Source of the DNA: an uncultured Marinilabiliaceae bacterium
GTDB lineage: Bacteria > Bacteroidota > Bacteroidia > Bacteroidales > Marinilabiliaceae
Assembly (NCBI GenBank): GCA_905235955.1
Contig: CAJONN010000207.1
Location: 1-7,291, forward strand
DNA length: 7,291 nt
Direction: 5' to 3'
The position numbers were made by a program, and so were the translations under genes. The notes under the pieces were generated by a model that did not search any database, was not told where the DNA came from, and was given only the letters and a program-made list of their open reading frames with translations. This document shows, one piece after another, positions 1-5,872 of the stretch (positions are counted from its first letter, which is position 1; each line of letters opens with the position of its first letter).

Positions 1-2
1 AA

Positions 3-935
3 ATACTACGCAACCGCACAACAACCGGATTTTCTATAGAAGTGTTGCCACCTATGAAAGGTAGCGGATTAGAAAAACTTTTTTACAGCATCGACACACT
101 CAAAGAGTTCGATCCGCTATTTATCAACATTACAACACACCACTCTGAAGCCATATACAAAACATCTGACAACGGCAACCTGAAAAGAATATTTGTAAAA
201 AAACGCCCCGGCACACTTGCCGTAGCCTCCGCCATAAAACAACGATACAACATACCCGTTGTGCCTCACATCATCTGCCAAGGCTTCACACCAAGCGAAA
301 CCGAATATATGCTCATAGATCTCAACTTCTTGGGCATACACAACATTTTTACATTACGTGGCGACAACGACAAAGAGATGGAAGTGTCAGCAACCGAATG
401 TCATCAGCACGCCTCTGACCTCATCAGGCAAATAAACAATATCAACAACGGCAACTTCCTCGATGGCACAATCAACGACCCTTTCGACACAAAATTCTCG
501 TTTGGCGTAGCCGGATACCCCGAAAAACACATAGAAGCACCCAATATGGATAACGACATCAAATACCTGAAACAAAAGGTTGATATGGGTGCCGAATATA
601 TTATAACACAACTATTTTTCGACAACAACAAATACTTCAGCTTTGTAGACCAATGCCGTAAAGCAGGCATCAACGTGCCCATTATTCCCGGTCTTAAGCC
701 ACTCACCAAAAAACGCCAAATAAGCGTACTACCCAAAGTCTTCAACTGCGACATACCTGCCGACTTTGTAAACGAAGTAGAAAAATGCCATACCGACGAT
801 GAAGTAAAACAAGTAGGCATAGAATGGCTCACACAGCAATGCCGCGAACTAAAAGCAGCTGGTGTGCCAGACCTACACTTCTACACACTCATGGCCACCG
901 ATAGCGTCTACGCCGTTGCAAAACAAATATACTAA
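3..935 (+). CDS. metF: methylenetetrahydrofolate reductase, 5' end outside window
   Basis: Reduces 5,10-methylene-tetrahydrofolate to 5-methyl-tetrahydrofolate with FAD and NAD(P)H, supplying the methyl group for methionine synthesis in the cytoplasm. The open frame runs in from the left edge, so the start codon is missing; 310 residues are visible and probably only about ten are lost, judging from Bacteroidales MetF proteins of roughly 315 residues. The first visible residues contain S-I-E-V-L-P-P, the counterpart of the SFEFFPP motif whose glutamate is catalytic in E. coli (Glu28). LRGD follows at visible residues about 118-121, matching the FAD-contacting Asp120 region. GVAGYPEKHIEAPN and the TQLFFDN segment are further family hallmarks of the TIM-barrel fold. 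A GTG at 42 is in frame but would remove the catalytic motif, so it is not the start. The stop abuts the prmC ATG, implying one transcript. Confidence 0.95.
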   Translation: MLRNRTTTGFSIEVLPPMKGSGLEKLFYSIDTLKEFDPLFINITTHHSEAIYKTSDNGNLKRIFVKKRPGTLAVASAIKQRYNIPVVPHIICQGFTPSETEYMLIDLNFLGIHNIFTLRGDNDKEMEVSATECHQHASDLIRQINNINNGNFLDGTINDPFDTKFSFGVAGYPEKHIEAPNMDNDIKYLKQKVDMGAEYIITQLFFDNNKYFSFVDQCRKAGINVPIIPGLKPLTKKRQISVLPKVFNCDIPADFVNEVEKCHTDDEVKQVGIEWLTQQCRELKAAGVPDLHFYTLMATDSVYAVAKQIY

Positions 936-1775
936 ATGACGTTTCAGCAACTACGCCAACAATTAACGCAGGCACTCACACAAAGCCACATTGCCGACGC
1001 ACGCTCTGTAGCTACATACCTGCTATGCGACACCATGAATTGGACTACGGCTCAAATGCTGATGCACGACACCGACACGGCAAGCACCGACACAATAAGC
1101 ACACTTAGCAACGCTACAAAACTGCTGGCAAACAATATGCCTCTGCAATATGTTACGCACAAAGCGTACTTCTGCCAACATACATTCTACGTAGACAACA
1201 ATGTGCTCATTCCACGACCCGAAACCGAACAACTTGTAAACATTGCCACGCAAAAAGCACCACAAGGCACACTACTCGACATAGGCACAGGCAGCGGCTG
1301 CATAGCCCTAAGCATCAAAATGTTGCGCCCCGACATCGACGTTAGTGCTATTGACATATCAGAAGGTGCACTTGCCGTAGCACAAAAAAACATGCAGCTA
1401 CATGGCTTAAGCATACACCTGCACAGAGCCGACATATTGGCACCAAACCTACACTTAGGCACATTCAACACCATTGTGAGCAATCCGCCATACATCTGCC
1501 ACAAAGAGAAAGCACAAATGCAAAGCAACGTGCTCAACTACGAACCCCACACCGCACTCTTTGTGCCCGACTCTGACCCACTACTTTTTTACAGAAAAAT
1601 AGCAAAACTTGGGCGCGAAGAGCTACTGTCAGATAACGGAATATTGCTATTCGAAATAAACGAAGCCTACTCTGACGAAGTAATGCAAATGATGCACACT
1701 GAAGGATACACCAACATAGAACGCCACAAAGACATATATGGCAAATGGCGCATCTGCGAAGGAAGAAAAAAATAA
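936..1775 (+). CDS. prmC: peptide chain release factor N5-glutamine methyltransferase (HemK)
   Basis: Methylates the glutamine of the GGQ motif of release factors RF1 and RF2 using S-adenosylmethionine, speeding translation termination. The protein has 279 residues, close to the 277 of E. coli PrmC. An N-terminal helical domain (about 1-85) is followed by the conserved LIPRPETE stretch (91-98), the SAM-binding motif LDIGTGSGCIA (114-124), an acidic residue after the second strand (AID, 138-140), and the catalytic NPPY (183-186) that binds the substrate glutamine amide. The C-terminal KDIYGKWRI (265-273) is also typical. The ATG at 936 follows the metF stop with no intervening base (TAAATG), suggesting translational coupling or stop-start reinitiation; no Shine-Dalgarno is visible. 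NPPY alone could suggest a DNA adenine methyltransferase, but PETE plus the D-I-Y-G-K-W-R ending identify PrmC. Confidence 0.95.
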   Translation: MTFQQLRQQLTQALTQSHIADARSVATYLLCDTMNWTTAQMLMHDTDTASTDTISTLSNATKLLANNMPLQYVTHKAYFCQHTFYVDNNVLIPRPETEQLVNIATQKAPQGTLLDIGTGSGCIALSIKMLRPDIDVSAIDISEGALAVAQKNMQLHGLSIHLHRADILAPNLHLGTFNTIVSNPPYICHKEKAQMQSNVLNYEPHTALFVPDSDPLLFYRKIAKLGREELLSDNGILLFEINEAYSDEVMQMMHTEGYTNIERHKDIYGKWRICEGRKK

Positions 1776-1788
1776 ACACACACACACA
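1776..1788 (+). repeat. short (AC)n dinucleotide tract
   Basis: Six and a half AC units lie in the 17-nt gap between the prmC stop and the preferred ATG (1793) of the acetyltransferase. As an untranslated leader it is harmless A/C-rich sequence of the kind tolerated before Bacteroidota start codons. If translation instead began at the in-frame ATG 1745, the tract would be coding (Thr-His-Thr-His) and slippage would shift the frame. Confidence 0.6.
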
Positions 1789-1792
1789 TAAA

Positions 1793-2290
1793 ATGAGCCG
1801 AACAATAAGAAAAGCAGAGATTGCTGACATACCTGTAATAATGAAAATAATGGAAGCCGCCAAAAGCATAATGCGCTCATCAGGCAACATGAAACAATGG
1901 ACAGGTAGCTACCCATCAGAAGAAATTATAAAAGCCGATATGAAAAAAAATGGCGCATATCTGCTCATAGACAACAACACAATAGTAGCCTATTTTGCCT
2001 TTCTGCCATCGCCAGAGCCAACATACGACAAAATATACAATGGCAATTGGATAGACAACACACAGCCATACTACGTTGTACACCGCATAGCAAGCGAACC
2101 ACACACACATCAGATTTTCAATGACATAATGCAATTCTGCTTTTCAGTAACCAACAACATCCGCATCGACACACACCGCGACAACACCATAATGCAACAC
2201 GTAATGCAAAAATATGGCTTCACCTATTGTGGCATCATACACATTGCCAACGGCGATGAACGTGTAGCATTTCAGAAAATTGTTGAGTAA
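1793..2290 (+). CDS. GNAT-family N-acetyltransferase, substrate unknown
   Basis: A 165-residue single-domain protein of the GCN5-related acetyltransferase fold; members move an acetyl group from acetyl-CoA to an amine, but nothing here identifies the acceptor. It opens with T-I-R-K-A-E-I-A-D-I-P, the usual first strand and helix of GNATs. A central VVHRIASEP (95-103) sits where the beta-4/acetyl-CoA-binding segment belongs, and the C-terminal half carries IRIDTHRDN (123-131), MQKYGFTYCGII (138-149) and an ER-AFQK ending typical of one Bacteroidota/Firmicutes GNAT group. The usual Q/R-x-x-G-x-G/A pyrophosphate loop is not recognisable: the segment after HRIAS reads EPHTHQIFND, without glycine. 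ATG 1793 is preferred because the upstream ATG at 1745 lies inside prmC and would add 16 low-complexity basic residues. It is probably cotranscribed with metF and prmC. Confidence 0.8.
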   Translation: MSRTIRKAEIADIPVIMKIMEAAKSIMRSSGNMKQWTGSYPSEEIIKADMKKNGAYLLIDNNTIVAYFAFLPSPEPTYDKIYNGNWIDNTQPYYVVHRIASEPHTHQIFNDIMQFCFSVTNNIRIDTHRDNTIMQHVMQKYGFTYCGIIHIANGDERVAFQKIVE

Positions 2291-2306
2291 GGCTGCGCCA
2301 AAAAAT

Positions 2307-2338
2307 TTTTCCAAAAACAGAAAAAAAGTATAAATTTG
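2307..2338 (+). promoter_or_regulatory. candidate Bacteroidota promoter for ssrA
   Basis: TAAATTTG at 2331-2338 fits the TAnnTTTG -7 element exactly. A TTTT at 2307-2310, one base from the TTTG -33 element, stands 20 nt upstream, the expected spacing. Transcription would start near 2345, giving a leader of roughly 25 nt that must be trimmed to the mature tmRNA 5' end at 2372. The site lies just downstream of the GNAT stop, so ssrA can be expressed independently. Confidence 0.6.
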
Positions 2339-2371
2339 CACTCGCATATTTCTTTAATGCAACACAAAAAT

Positions 2372-2770
2372 GGGGTTGACCTTGGATTTGACAGCATTGC
2401 CAAGAGGTATGTAAGCATGCAGAGCGTCGGTATGCCGGCTCTATAATCTCGGGTATCAAACTATAACTGGCGAAACTTCTTATGCTCTCGCTGCTTAATC
2501 GAATAATAGTAGATAAGCTTTATCTCGACCTAAGAGGTTGAGACGAGATGTCTCTCAGATGCCCACTCCTCAAGGCGGTCTGATACAGAGGCACAGGTAA
2601 ATTGGGGATAGCTTGCGGTGTGCTCCTTGCCAATAGCGAAATACTCAAAGAGCTAAGGAATAGTTCGGGCGCTTGTTCCCTCGCTGTTCACGAAAACTAA
2701 AAGCAAGATAAGCATGTAGAAAGCATATTGCTTCTTTGCCTGGACTGGGGTTCGATTCCCCACAGCTCCA
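2372..2770 (+). ncRNA. ssrA: transfer-messenger RNA (tmRNA, one-piece)
   Basis: Rescues ribosomes stalled on broken mRNAs: it enters like alanyl-tRNA, then its short reading frame adds a degradation tag. The 5' end GGGGUUG pairs with CAGCUCC at 2763-2769 (seven pairs including two G-U), forming the tRNA-like acceptor stem; A2770 is the discriminator and CCA is not encoded, so it must be added after transcription. The T arm is clear: UGGGG (2746-2750), loop UUCGAUU, CCCCA (2758-2762). GGAUUUGACAG near the 5' end is the conserved tmRNA D-region sequence. A hairpin at 2421-2442 (AGAGC..CGG/CCG..GCUCU) occupies the place of pseudoknot PK1, upstream of the tag frame at 2469. Its length of 399 nt is within the normal range. 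No permutation into two pieces is seen. SmpB, its partner protein, is not in the window. Confidence 0.96.
2469..2498 (+). other. tmRNA tag-peptide reading frame
   Basis: The resume codon is most likely GGC at 2469, followed by GAA and on to TAA at 2496-2498. The encoded tag is GETSYALAA, ending in the ALAA degron recognised by ClpXP-type proteases. It resembles the GENNYALAA and GETNYALAA tags I recall from Porphyromonas and Bacteroides, with serine in the fourth position. The GGC assignment rests on that similarity and on the stop; the exact resume point was not tested. Confidence 0.88.
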
Positions 2771-2777
2771 CAAACAA

Positions 2778-2821
2778 AAAAAGTTCATCATATCTCTTTT
2801 GATGAACTTTTTCTTTTTTTT
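2778..2821. terminator. bidirectional intrinsic terminator shared by ssrA and acpH
   Basis: A 13-bp perfect stem (2778-2790 with 2800-2812) encloses a 9-nt loop. On the plus strand it is followed by a U run interrupted by one C (2808-2821); on the minus strand the A run at 2776-2782 supplies the U tract. It lies 7 nt beyond the tmRNA 3' end and immediately beyond the acpH stop on the other strand, so one hairpin can end both convergent transcripts. Confidence 0.88.
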
Positions 2822-3438
2822 CAATCAGGCTGAATATCTTTGAGCTCTTCGTCGGCCATAGCTTGTATTTGCGGATAAAAAGCTTTGAAATGACCTAAAA
2901 ATATATCGTAATTGTCTTTCAGAATCTTTATAGCATCTTGCGTGTTTGAAGGCAACGATGTGTTGCGCGCCATAATATTGAGCGAACGCGCCAAACCTGA
3001 AAAATTGGCATAATTCTCAAGCCTTCTGCTTTTTATCAAAAAAGGCAACATCTTCTTCACATCGCCGGGCAAACGAAAATAGTTGAACAACATTATACGA
3101 TGCACTCTACTAACAAACTTTGCCAACTTTACATCTGACTTGAAATTGACCGACATTTGCCTACACTCACTCCAATTATTTGCCAAAAAATGATCATAAT
3201 ACATATCAGTTATCACGCCAGCATAGCGCCCGTATGCATCTTTCAGAAACATATTAGTTTCATGCACAATAGGGTTATTATCAGTAAAATCGTCAATCTT
3301 TCTGTGCAAAAGAATACCTGTTCGCACCTTTGGCGAATAACGAGAATAATCGCTACCCTTGACAAAATCACCTATAAAATTTCCGAGCATTACACTCGAA
3401 TTGTCGTGTGAAAGCGCCAAATGTGCTAAATAGTTCAT
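2821..3438 (-). CDS. acpH: acyl carrier protein phosphodiesterase (AcpH, DUF479 family)
   Basis: The family hydrolyses holo-ACP to apo-ACP and 4'-phosphopantetheine, turning over the prosthetic group of fatty acid synthesis in the cytoplasm. The 205-residue product compares with 193 in E. coli AcpH. Family signatures appear in order: MNYLAHL at the N terminus, MLGNFIGDFVKG (17-28), GILLHRKIDDFTD (41-53) and TDMYYDHFLANNW (77-89). The His and Asp residues in these blocks are the likely metal ligands of this HD-like enzyme. The C-terminal third (130-205) is less conserved and ends in an acidic stretch. ATG 3438 is the natural start because the first codons already match the family N terminus. 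The gene is monocistronic, divergent from the thioredoxin operon and convergent with ssrA; its TGA touches the terminator U run. Activity in Bacteroidota is inferred from the family. Confidence 0.88.
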   Translation of the reverse strand: MNYLAHLALSHDNSSVMLGNFIGDFVKGSDYSRYSPKVRTGILLHRKIDDFTDNNPIVHETNMFLKDAYGRYAGVITDMYYDHFLANNWSECRQMSVNFKSDVKLAKFVSRVHRIMLFNYFRLPGDVKKMLPFLIKSRRLENYANFSGLARSLNIMARNTSLPSNTQDAIKILKDNYDIFLGHFKAFYPQIQAMADEELKDIQPD

Positions 3439-3467
3439 TTGATAGAATTAGATTATTATTGATTGAA

Positions 3468-3496
3468 CAAAGTTAAGCAAAATTGTATTCGACAAA
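3468..3496 (-). promoter_or_regulatory. candidate promoter for acpH
   Basis: Read on the minus strand, TAACTTTG (3475-3468) matches the Bacteroidota TAnnTTTG -7 box. A TTTG lies 17 nt further upstream (3496-3493), and a TTTT overlaps it at 19 nt spacing (3498-3495). A start near 3461 would leave a leader of about 22 nt before the ATG. The -33 match is imperfect in spacing, so confidence is moderate. Confidence 0.5.
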
Positions 3497-3552
3497 AACA
3501 AAGAAGTAAAACAAAATCATGGTTCTTTTATTTAATTCAAGCTTCGTGGTAA

Positions 3553-3584
3553 TTTGGTTATATGAAAGAGCCGTGGTAAATTTG
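3553..3584 (+). promoter_or_regulatory. Bacteroidota promoter for the thioredoxin operon
   Basis: TTTG at 3553-3556, a 20-nt spacer, then TAAATTTG at 3577-3584 match the Bacteroidota -33/-7 consensus exactly. Transcription would begin near 3590, leaving about 20 nt before the thioredoxin ATG at 3609. This also argues against an in-frame ATG at 3519 as the translation start, since that lies upstream of the promoter. The two halves sit in a near-direct repeat, CGTGGTAATTTG (3545-3556) and CGTGGTAAATTTG (3572-3584). Confidence 0.7.
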
Positions 3585-3608
3585 TACATCAATTTAATTC
3601 ATAACATT

Positions 3609-3929
3609 ATGCTGAAAGAACTTAACGACAACAATTTCGATGCTGAAGTACTCAGTGCTGAAGGCTTAGTAATGGTAGATTTTTGGGCTGTATGGTGCAG
3701 TCCGTGCCGCGCTTTGGCACCAACAGTAGATGCTGTAGCTGCTGAATATGATGGAAAAATAAAGGTAGCCAAATTCGACGTAGAAGGTGGCACCGACATA
3801 CCTGCACGCTATGGCATCAGAAGCATACCAACACTCCTATTCTTCAAAAATGGCGAATTGATTGACAAGTCGACCGGACTAATTCAAAAATCTGCTCTGA
3901 TAGAAAAAATAGAACAGCTGTTGGCATAA
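3609..3929 (+). CDS. trxA: thioredoxin with CSPC active site
   Basis: A 106-residue cytoplasmic protein-disulfide reductase, the usual length of bacterial thioredoxin 1. The fold landmarks are all present: the buried-aspartate strand MVDFWA (22-27), the active site W-C-S-P-C at 29-33, and the cis-proline in SIPTLLFF (Pro74). FKNGELIDKSTG matches the last strands, and no signal peptide is present. The active site is unusual: most thioredoxins have WCGPC, and the glycine is serine here, a change expected to alter redox potential or partner choice modestly. ATG 3609 was chosen over ATG 3519 because the extra 30 residues are unlike thioredoxin and overlap the promoter. It leads an operon; the next gene starts 6 nt after the stop. 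It could serve a dedicated partner rather than being the general thioredoxin, which cannot be settled here. Confidence 0.93.
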   Translation: MLKELNDNNFDAEVLSAEGLVMVDFWAVWCSPCRALAPTVDAVAAEYDGKIKVAKFDVEGGTDIPARYGIRSIPTLLFFKNGELIDKSTGLIQKSALIEKIEQLLA

Positions 3930-3935
3930 GTATTT

Positions 3936-4466
3936 ATGGAACAGACATTTGAAAACATTATTCGTCAGGATCTGTATCAATATCTTCTGTCAGTTGATGA
4001 GGTCAGCGAGCCACTGCCCAACTGCCCCGATGTTGAAGAAAAATGGGAAGAGATAGCCAATGCTTACATTACTGACGGCATCAGAGAATTTGCCAACTAC
4101 CCAACAGTGTCGCTTGGCTGGATGATGTATATAGGCATGGCAATAGCCAAAATGTGGGATACAGTGTGGGAAGTAGCAAAGCAGCAAGACCTCTATACTT
4201 GCATGAGAAGCAAACGTGGCTACGATAATTTAGACGACTATATACGTCAAGATGTTTTGCTACTCAACGCTACAGAACAGTCACAATTAGAACAAATAGT
4301 GGGCGAATGTGCCTCGCGCACATACAACACTTTGCGTCATCAGAATATCGAACCGGGAACGAGAGAAGCTTTTGATGCCTATGTGCAATGCCTTCATCAG
4401 CTATATTTGATGGGAGTAGCTATGCAACTAAAACGTATGGGCTATAAAATGACTAAAATTCAATGA
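3936..4466 (+). CDS. conserved Bacteroidales protein of unknown function
   Basis: I do not assign a function. The 176-residue product has no signal peptide and looks mostly helical. Charged amphipathic segments flank a hydrophobic stretch, PTVSLGWMMYIGMAIAKMWD (56-75), which could be a buried helix or a marginal membrane segment. Other distinctive blocks are PDVEEKWEEIANAYITDGIR (31-50), ECASRTYNTLR (124-134), IEPGTREAFDAYV (138-150) and LHQLYLMGVAMQLKRMGY (153-170). It is rich in Trp, Tyr and Met. I recall closely similar proteins of the same length in Bacteroides, so it is real and conserved, not a chance frame. Four cysteines (30, 89, 125, 152) are present but do not form a paired metal motif. 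It lies between thioredoxin (6 nt upstream) and carbonic anhydrase (ATGA overlap downstream), so the three are probably made together. Confidence 0.85.
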   Translation: MEQTFENIIRQDLYQYLLSVDEVSEPLPNCPDVEEKWEEIANAYITDGIREFANYPTVSLGWMMYIGMAIAKMWDTVWEVAKQQDLYTCMRSKRGYDNLDDYIRQDVLLLNATEQSQLEQIVGECASRTYNTLRHQNIEPGTREAFDAYVQCLHQLYLMGVAMQLKRMGYKMTKIQ

Positions 4467-5005
4467 TTGACCAAATATTAGACTACAATAAGACATTTGT
4501 AGAGCAAAAAGGGTATGAAAAATACTTGACTAACAAATATCCTGACAAGAAATTGGCAGTGCTATCATGTATGGATACCCGACTGACAGAATTGCTACCC
4601 GCAGCACTCGGACTAAAAAATGGTGATGCCAAAATAATAAAGAATGCTGGCGGATTGGTAATTTCGGCCTTCGACTCAGCTATGCGTAGTCTGATTGTAG
4701 CTATATACGAACTTGGTGTAGAGGAAATAATGGTAGTAGCACACTCCAACTGCGGAGCTTGCCACATGAGTTTTGCTCACTTTCATCATGCAATGATAGC
4801 TCGTGGCATTACCGACGAAACGCTTGACACCATACGCAAATGTGGTATCAATCTCGACCATTGGCTTGAAGGTTTCAAAGACACAGCAGAGTCTGTGCGC
4901 CAAACTGTTGAAACTATCAAAACACATCCACTTGTGCCCAAAGATATTGTTGTTCGTGGCTTCATTATCAACTCAGAAACGGGTGCATTGGAAGAGATAA
5001 TGTAA
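4463..5005 (+). CDS. beta-class carbonic anhydrase
   Basis: A zinc enzyme interconverting CO2 and bicarbonate in the cytoplasm, supplying bicarbonate for carboxylases such as those of fatty acid synthesis and anaplerosis. The 180-residue protein shows the beta-class signatures: SCMDTRL (35-41), giving zinc ligand Cys36 and the Asp38-Arg40 dyad, and AHSNCGAC (93-100), giving His94 and Cys97. The stretch GLKNGDAKIIKNAGG (50-64) is also diagnostic. The rest matches the compact Bacteroides-type enzyme, ending in VRGFIINSETG. The Asp-Arg dyad next to Cys36 can close the site in type II enzymes, so allostery by bicarbonate is possible. Cys100, three residues after a zinc ligand, is extra. Its start codon overlaps the previous stop (ATGA), indicating translational coupling in the thioredoxin operon. 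No strong hairpin terminator follows. Confidence 0.93.
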   Translation: MIDQILDYNKTFVEQKGYEKYLTNKYPDKKLAVLSCMDTRLTELLPAALGLKNGDAKIIKNAGGLVISAFDSAMRSLIVAIYELGVEEIMVVAHSNCGACHMSFAHFHHAMIARGITDETLDTIRKCGINLDHWLEGFKDTAESVRQTVETIKTHPLVPKDIVVRGFIINSETGALEEIM

Positions 5006-5129
5006 ACAACTCTAGTTTTTATGTTTCTTTGGAAGAACTCGTCGCTGTTGCCACTACGATAATTTTCTTTACACTCCGTGCCAAAGGCGAAAATCGGGTT
5101 ACATGCTTATTGTTGGAAGACAGTACAAT
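5006..5129. other. convergent intergenic gap without recognisable feature
   Basis: This stretch separates the 3' ends of the carbonic anhydrase and trmN6 genes. I see no gene-like frame on either strand, no tRNA-like fold and no convincing GC-rich hairpin with a T run. A weak imperfect inverted repeat around GTTTCTTTGGAAGAAC (near 5018-5040) is too poor to call a terminator, so how the two transcripts end is unclear. Confidence 0.5.
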
Positions 5130-5852
5130 TTATTTTCCTGAAAACAGATAAAACGGCTCTACAAGCTTTTGAAATTCGGCAGAATATACACCTGCCGTTT
5201 GCTCTATATACAACTCACTCTTATCTACTTCAGTGCATGGCTCTGTGATAAACGAAACAACTACTCGCTTTGCTTTTTTGGTTGAATTATGACTAATAAA
5301 AACCGCCTGCTGCACATAGAGCCGATGCTGAAAAAATATGCTTACAACATTTTCATATACATCTGACGGAATGATAATGCAGCATTTCCCGTCTGATGAC
5401 AAAAGCCTCTGCACAGCCGTAGCCAATGCGCTAAAAGAGAGCGTATCAGTATGCCGAGCTGTTGTGCGCTGCTTGTTGGGTGCTTTGAGCGAATTGACAA
5501 AATAGGGCGGATTGCTCACTATAAGGTCATAATGTTTTTTTGGGGTATAATCAGAAATATCACTATTTATTATATGCAATCTGTTGGCGAATGGTGATAG
5601 CTGAAAATTAGAAAAAGCTTGTTCGGAAGCATCAGTATCTATTTCTACGGCATCTATTTCAGATAAACTAAAACGCTGAGCAAGCATAAGAGCTATCAGA
5701 CCAGTGCCCGTGCCTATGTCGAGTATGTGCATTGGTTGTTGTTGATTGACATTGGCAAGCACACCAAGCAAAACTCCATCGGTGCCAACCTTCATGGCAG
5801 TTTTGTCTTGATTGACCACAAATTGCTTAAATCTGAAATAATTATTTGACAC
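5130..5852 (-). CDS. trmN6: tRNA1(Val) adenine(37)-N6-methyltransferase (TrmN6/YfiC)
   Basis: Uses S-adenosylmethionine to form N6-methyladenine at A37 of valine tRNA1, next to the anticodon. Counting from the chosen GTG, the product has 240 residues. Near its N terminus are the family-specific FRFKQF and AMKVGTDGVLLG blocks, then the SAM motif LDIGTGTGLIALMLAQ, an acidic AVEIDTDA strand, and catalytic NPPYF. These blocks identify TrmN6 rather than a DNA methyltransferase with the same NPPY motif. The start is uncertain. TTG at 5876 overlaps the upstream stop (TTGA) and adds eight residues, but GTG at 5852 gives M-S-N-N-Y-F-R-F-K-Q-F, closely like Bacteroides homologues. No ATG is available before the conserved region. 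It is the last gene of the rsmA-TIGR02757-trmN6 minus-strand cluster. Confidence 0.9.
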   Translation of the reverse strand: MSNNYFRFKQFVVNQDKTAMKVGTDGVLLGVLANVNQQQPMHILDIGTGTGLIALMLAQRFSLSEIDAVEIDTDASEQAFSNFQLSPFANRLHIINSDISDYTPKKHYDLIVSNPPYFVNSLKAPNKQRTTARHTDTLSFSALATAVQRLLSSDGKCCIIIPSDVYENVVSIFFQHRLYVQQAVFISHNSTKKAKRVVVSFITEPCTEVDKSELYIEQTAGVYSAEFQKLVEPFYLFSGK

Positions 5853-5872
5853 ACCAAAAAGTATTTTAAAAC

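Noticed and set aside
42..56. GTG 42 or ATG 54 as the metF start
   Set aside because: The frame is open to the left edge and the residues before 42 include the catalytic glutamate motif of MetF, so the gene is truncated by the window instead.
404..832. 142-codon minus-strand open frame opposite metF
   Set aside because: Shadow of a well-identified gene; no family resemblance in its translation.
1534..1916. Minus-strand frames of 118 and 89 codons, rich in Cys, Phe and Leu, opposite prmC and the GNAT gene
   Set aside because: The membrane-like look comes from reading A/C-rich coding sequence on the complementary strand; nothing supports expression.
2300..2312. A6T5 run after the GNAT gene as a terminator
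   Set aside because: There is no GC stem before it; the T run fits better as the -33 region of the ssrA promoter.
3157..3411. 84-codon plus-strand frame opposite acpH
   Set aside because: Antisense shadow of a conserved gene with no promoter or family match.
3519..3608. A 30-residue N-terminal extension of thioredoxin with a hydrophobic stretch, possibly a signal peptide
   Set aside because: The extra residues are unlike any thioredoxin leader, lack a positive N terminus and cleavage site, and overlap a perfect promoter at 3553-3584. ATG 3609 gives the normal 106 residues.
5006..5129. Imperfect inverted repeat in the convergent gap as a terminator or small RNA
   Set aside because: The stem has a bulge and few GC pairs, and it lacks a following T run on either strand.
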